Assembly: GCA_001970955.1 (NCBI GenBank)
Contig: MPUH01000878.1
Coordinates: forward strand, 1-30,843
Reading direction: 5' to 3'
Origin: Stentor coeruleus
Lineage: Eukaryota > Ciliophora > Heterotrichea > Heterotrichida > Stentoridae
DNA: 30,843 nt
The position numbers and the translations under genes are program-made. The notes below the pieces were generated by a model. The model ran no database searches, was not told the origin of the DNA, and saw nothing but the letters and a program-made list of their open reading frames with translations. Below, piece by piece: positions 26,918 to 30,843 of the stretch (positions are counted from its first letter, which is position 1; every line of letters starts with the position of its first letter).

Positions 26918-27526
26918 ATGAGCATTGGATCTGAATCTAATCTAGCTAGACTTGTAAAATTATCTGAATCAATTGCAGATGACCCAGCATTGATTGCAGA
27001 AATGGTTGAGGAAATCAAAACAAATAATAAAAAAATCCTCTGTCGTATGCTGAAACAACAATTTAAAAGTAATTTACTCAAAGATTTAGGTCTTTTATCT
27101 GACTTTTTACATTGTTTTTTCTCTCAGAAAAAAATTACCGAAATCACTATTTACGATTCACCAAAATTAGGTATAAAATGCTTTTTCATGCCAAAAGATA
27201 CTTTTTTCCCACTTCACGACCACCCAAATCAAGCTATTTGTAGTGGAATTATACATGGGAAAATTCGATACTTAACTTTAAATCAGGGTGTTCAAGAAAA
27301 TTGGTATAAATATTCAAAAAAAGGAGTTTGCAAAGCTGGGGATGTCCTTTTTGCAACTAAAAAGTTCAGGAATATTCATAGTATTATGGCTTTGCAAGAC
27401 TCAATTATGATTGATATTTTCATTCCGAATTATACTGTTGGAGATGATCTTGGGTTGTTTCATGTGAAGAGAAAACGTGGAAGAGATTTTCTCCTAGAAA
27501 AGTTCACAGTAAAAGTTAAATCTTGA
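26918..27526 (+). CDS. ADO: ADO/plant-cysteine-oxidase type thiol dioxygenase
   Basis: A 202-residue PCO_ADO-family protein. The cupin core has IKCFFMPKDTFFPLHDHPNQ with His100 and His102, and a later His154 in RNIHSIMA; together they form the three-His Fe(II) site typical of thiol dioxygenases. The glycine-rich turn GIIHGKIRYLTL and the CKAGDVLFATKKF strand fit the family. These enzymes add O2 to a free thiol, either of cysteamine or of N-terminal Cys, the latter marking proteins for oxygen-dependent degradation. An N-terminal helical extension of about 70 residues precedes the barrel, as in animal ADO. It should be cytosolic. It is shorter than human ADO at the C-terminus. Substrate preference cannot be read from the sequence. 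Confidence 0.87.
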   Translation: MSIGSESNLARLVKLSESIADDPALIAEMVEEIKTNNKKILCRMLKQQFKSNLLKDLGLLSDFLHCFFSQKKITEITIYDSPKLGIKCFFMPKDTFFPLHDHPNQAICSGIIHGKIRYLTLNQGVQENWYKYSKKGVCKAGDVLFATKKFRNIHSIMALQDSIMIDIFIPNYTVGDDLGLFHVKRKRGRDFLLEKFTVKVKS

Positions 27527-29685
27527 ATATAATGATAGAAAATTATGATTTTATGTAGTTGTTATGAGTTAATTTTATAAAATTTATATGGGAATTTAGA
27601 GATTTTATTAGGATAGTTTTTAGGATTGTATGACTATCTTATAGAAAAGTTAGGTATTTTATTTAAGTATGTTTTTATATCAATTAAACTTGAAATTTTA
27701 TATTTTTAAGGAGTTTAATTTCAACAAAGTCAATTTAATGGATAATAAACAAGAGAAGATTTATTTAGTATGCATAATTATATTGAGTTTAATAATATTA
27801 TTTTATTAAGTTTTCTATCTTAAAGTTATTGATATTTATTTTGGATAAAATACTTTGACGCTTGATACTTGTGAATATTTTTAAACTAAACTTGATTTAA
27901 AAATTATTTTTCCTATCATGTTAGTTTATATGTAATTTTTTATAGTTTTGAATAGATAATAGTTTGATAAATATTGAATATTCCGCTTTACTAGGTTAAA
28001 ATATTTTGATTATTACAAACTAATCTAAGAAGAAATTTACAAATATAAGAGAAAAAAATATCATATGTGGAAAATCAGGATCTTAGCTTTTGTTGTTGCT
28101 GAAAACTCAATGATAAAAAATATCATGAAAGATACAAATTTATAAATATAAACCTAACAAGTGATTTAATAGTATTTAGGATTTTAATTGGCATGATAGG
28201 AAAATAGGCTGAAATATTTATTGAAAAACTATAATTTCATTGCAAGTAGGCTTGAGTAAAGCTTATATAAACATTTTCTTCAAAATAATATGCTGATATT
28301 CATGAAAGAAGTCTATAAAGAAATTTCAGGAATTTAGAAATATTACTAAGAAACAAAAAGTTTATTAATACCTTATGATTATTTTACTTGCTACATATTG
28401 TAATGAATTTAATCAAAAAAAGAACTTTGTTGCTATAAATGTAGAGAACTCATACTATATACTTGTAAGATGAGGTAAAGTTATTAGAATTTCACACAAT
28501 CATAATCTTGATTTACTTGTTGAAATACTAGAATTGTAAAAGTGCAGGAATAGTAATTGATAGAAGAGTAATACAAAATATTAATTCGATCAGGTCATTT
28601 AGTCATCTGGAATATAAAAAAGAACTCTTTGTTGCTATGTAAAAAATCTTATAGTAAACCTATAGTGTTGCAAGACATTTTTCAACAAAATGAAACTAAT
28701 AAATTTTGAAATTAGATAGGATTTAAGGTATTTTGATGGAATAAGAATTTCTAATATGATGTAAAACTGTATGAAAAAGAGAAAACTAAGTGGAAATATT
28801 TAGAAAATTCTAGACCTAGCTTATCTTATTATTGAATTCAGATTTAAGTTCTTTTATAGGATCTAAGCTATTTGCTTCAATTCTCAAGAGCTTTTGAATA
28901 TTAAGTAGTTTGTATTATAGTTATAAAATATATAAAAATTTACTAAAAAGTTATTAAATATATAAGCATTTACTAATAAAAAGTGAACTATAGGTATTTT
29001 TTCTTAAACTGATGATGATAAAATTAAAAACTAGCATAGGAAAATCATGATTTTCAAATAAAACAACGATTTCAAAATCACACACCATTATCTTAACCTA
29101 AATTTACATTTAATACCCCTAAACAGTTTTCAGCAAATCTACCAAAATTCAACAAAAACTAAGCCCACTTCTCAACAATATCCAAAACCTCAACTCTAAC
29201 AATCTTCTTCAAAAAAACTCCCAATATCATCCATCCCAAAATTCCTAATCCACACTTTCAATTAATTCATAAAACATACCAAAGCATCCTTCCTTCAAAA
29301 CCTCAACCCAAATTTTATTTTCCCCAACCTTCCCAATCAATTCCAAACCCCCATCCTCCTTATCACCAATCTTCAAAACAATCATCAAAAAAAATATATC
29401 AAATCTCAACATCCATGCTAATCCAATTTTCTATTTTCATAATAATTCCTCTAAGCATACATCTAATCTTACAAAGCCCTATAATCTATCTTCAATCTTT
29501 TCATAAATCCTAAAATCCTTGTATTTATTTTATCATAAACCTGTAATCTTAAATCATCCCAACCTTCATTATAATCTTCCATAATCAAAACCTTAAAATT
29601 TCTCATAAAACCTAAGTATAAAACACTTATACTTCTCTATTGTATATTCCTAAGCTAAAAAGTGTTCAAAAACGCATATATAAAT
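27527..29685. other. 2.1-kb intergenic region, possible gene relic, then G-free tract
   Basis: 27527-27700 is G-rich (3' flank of the dioxygenase gene). About 28380-28660 holds broken open segments such as FVAINVENSYYILV, ISHNHNLDLLVEILEL and, in another frame, ELCCYKCRELILYTCKM, which resembles a Cys-rich finger; a similar AAAAAAGAACTYTTTGTTGCTAT start recurs at about 28617. All are interrupted by stops. 29090-29640 is almost G-free on the + strand (29101-29460 about 110 C, 6 G) and leads to the ABCA gene. Confidence 0.45.
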
Positions 29686-30843
29686 ATGTCTTGGATGCAA
29701 TATCGAGCTCTCATGTATAAAAACTGGATCTTGTGGAAAAGAAGACTTTTAGGATCTCTTTGCGAAATTGTCTTCCCACTGATTGTTTTTCTCATGCTTT
29801 CAGGGCTCCGCGCTGCAATAACAGCTGAAGAAAAGGACGAAGAGTCTTACTTAGATCATGCTGTTTACATTCGGCCTGACAGTCAAATCCCAGTGTCATT
29901 TCCATTTCCTGAAGGCGAAGCTTTCTCATACTGTTCAGACTATATAGACGAAGGAGGTGAATGGACAATAGGACTCGCTCCGAAAGTAACGATTACTGAA
30001 TATTTGGCTGAAAAACTCAAGAATTTCCCAAACCTTGAAGGAATCACAGTAACATATTTCCAAGATAATGATGAAATTAATGACTATGTGACTAGTGATG
30101 ACTACGAAGATGTACCTAAACTTTGCTTTGCCATAGTCTTTGATGAGTTCGGTGGGGATTCTTATGAATATCATATTAGGTTCAATAAAACTGAAACAAT
30201 CCCTTCATCAAACCAACCTGTTGGAGATTTTATTGACATTTTCTATTTAGAGAATTATGATGCTACCGATGAACTCCTTAGTGAACCTAAACCTGAATTC
30301 CAAGATCAATACATTGAAACAGGTTTTATTACAATTCAAAATTGGGTCGATAATTATATACTTCAAGAAATTACTGGAGATGGAGAAGCATATATAGCTG
30401 CAATGTTTGTGCCAATGTTTTATGATGAATGGGTAGATGATTCTTTTTTAACAAATGTTAAGGACAATTTTAATCTGATTTTTATTATAGCTTATCTTAT
30501 CCCATTAGTCAGAATGATAGGCTCAATTGTTCAAGAAAAAGAGTATAAAATTAAGGAAATGATGTCAATGATGGGACTTTCGAATTTCGCATATTGGATG
30601 AGTTGGATAACTTATTATACAATATTGTATTTTGTTTTAGCACTTTTTGCTGCTGGGTTTGTTGGAATTGTTATATTTTCATATTCGAATGTTGGATTGA
30701 TTTTTGTGCTCTTTTTCCTTTTTGGGCTTTCGAATATGGCTTTTTCATTGTTAATTAGTGTGTTCTTTTCGAAGACTAAGACTGCGTTGACTATTGGACT
30801 TATGATTTTTGTTGGGTCGTTTTTTATTTACTTTGCTGTGGAT
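29686..30843 (+). CDS. ABC transporter subfamily A, N-terminal membrane half (partial)
   Basis: The frame opens at ATG 29686 and is open for 386 codons to the edge of the window. The start MSWMQYRALMYKNWILWKRR followed by a membrane helix (about 22-42) is the standard ABCA opening. A large extracytosolic loop with acidic residues and an N-glycosylation site (NKTE) runs to about residue 265. Then come helices with the family signature QEKEYKIKEMMSMMGLSNFAYWMSW after helix 2, and further helices to the edge. The nucleotide-binding domain lies outside. ABCA proteins move lipids across membranes using ATP. Half-size or full-size cannot be decided here. Confidence 0.93.
   Translation, partial: MSWMQYRALMYKNWILWKRRLLGSLCEIVFPLIVFLMLSGLRAAITAEEKDEESYLDHAVYIRPDSQIPVSFPFPEGEAFSYCSDYIDEGGEWTIGLAPKVTITEYLAEKLKNFPNLEGITVTYFQDNDEINDYVTSDDYEDVPKLCFAIVFDEFGGDSYEYHIRFNKTETIPSSNQPVGDFIDIFYLENYDATDELLSEPKPEFQDQYIETGFITIQNWVDNYILQEITGDGEAYIAAMFVPMFYDEWVDDSFLTNVKDNFNLIFIIAYLIPLVRMIGSIVQEKEYKIKEMMSMMGLSNFAYWMSWITYYTILYFVLALFAAGFVGIVIFSYSNVGLIFVLFFLFGLSNMAFSLLISVFFSKTKTALTIGLMIFVGSFFIYFAVD

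Noticed and set aside
27738-27809. Small ORF for a 23-residue hydrophobic peptide (MDNKQEKIYLVC...)
   Set aside because: Too short, and such Ile/Leu-rich peptides are expected by chance in AT-rich DNA.
1-30843. tRNA genes, CRISPR arrays, telomere repeats, insertion sequences
   Set aside because: I looked for tRNA T-loop motifs, regular spacer repeats, CCCTAA-type ends and transposase text and saw none.

Overview
This window looks like macronuclear DNA of a heterotrich ciliate, most likely Stentor or a close relative. It is very AT-rich. The genes are eukaryotic and mostly intron-free, and the few introns are exactly 15 nt (GTA...TAG). Long ORFs end at TAA, TAG or TGA and Trp is TGG, which fits the standard code reported for Stentor and argues against Blepharisma (UGA=Trp) or Condylostoma-type codes. 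The species call is inference.

Layout, left to right. 1-75 (-): start of a probable C2H2 zinc-finger gene. 1058-1735 (+): short SAS-6-like protein. 1813-4577 (+): membrane Cache/HAMP/TPR/VWA receptor-like gene with a -1 frame break in an A9 run. 4914-5645 (-): coiled-coil protein ending in an H-Ras-like CKC-CaaX tail. 5790-7412 (+): ankyrin-DHHC palmitoyltransferase with two 15-nt introns. 7478-8704 (-): amino-acid permease. 9447-10673 (+): unknown protein. 11279-13294 (+): Ku80. 13627-15951 (-): DUF229 sulfatase-like membrane protein. 16433-17512 (+): unrecognised coiled-coil protein with two 15-nt introns and two in-frame TAA codons. 17611-18393 (-): coiled-coil protein. 18435-19784 (+): BAF60/SMARCD subunit of SWI/SNF. 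20973-21818 (-): RING-finger protein. 22900-25272 (-): RecQ helicase. 26918-27526 (+): ADO/PCO-type thiol dioxygenase. 29686-end (+): N-terminal half of an ABCA transporter.

Packing is tight in places: 41 nt between divergent starts at 18394-18434, 144 nt at 5646-5789, 65 nt between convergent stops at 7413-7477, and about 25 nt between the convergent stops near 17.6 kb once an assembly duplication is removed. Four single N characters (4246, 6751, 17551, 17712) are each flanked by direct copies of 44-82 nt. These look like unmerged contig ends, so they insert false codons into real genes.

No operon or defence-type system is visible; this is an ordinary mix of housekeeping, ciliary and signalling genes. 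The points most worth following up are: a head-to-head gene pair that could be a palmitoyltransferase and a dual-lipidated substrate; a conserved-looking gene interrupted by two TAA codons at plausible Gln positions; a perfect A AAA AAA slippery site at the frame break in the VWA gene; and very strong gene-oriented strand asymmetry in the intergenic DNA, where upstream flanks of several genes are almost free of G on the sense strand and downstream flanks are poor in C.
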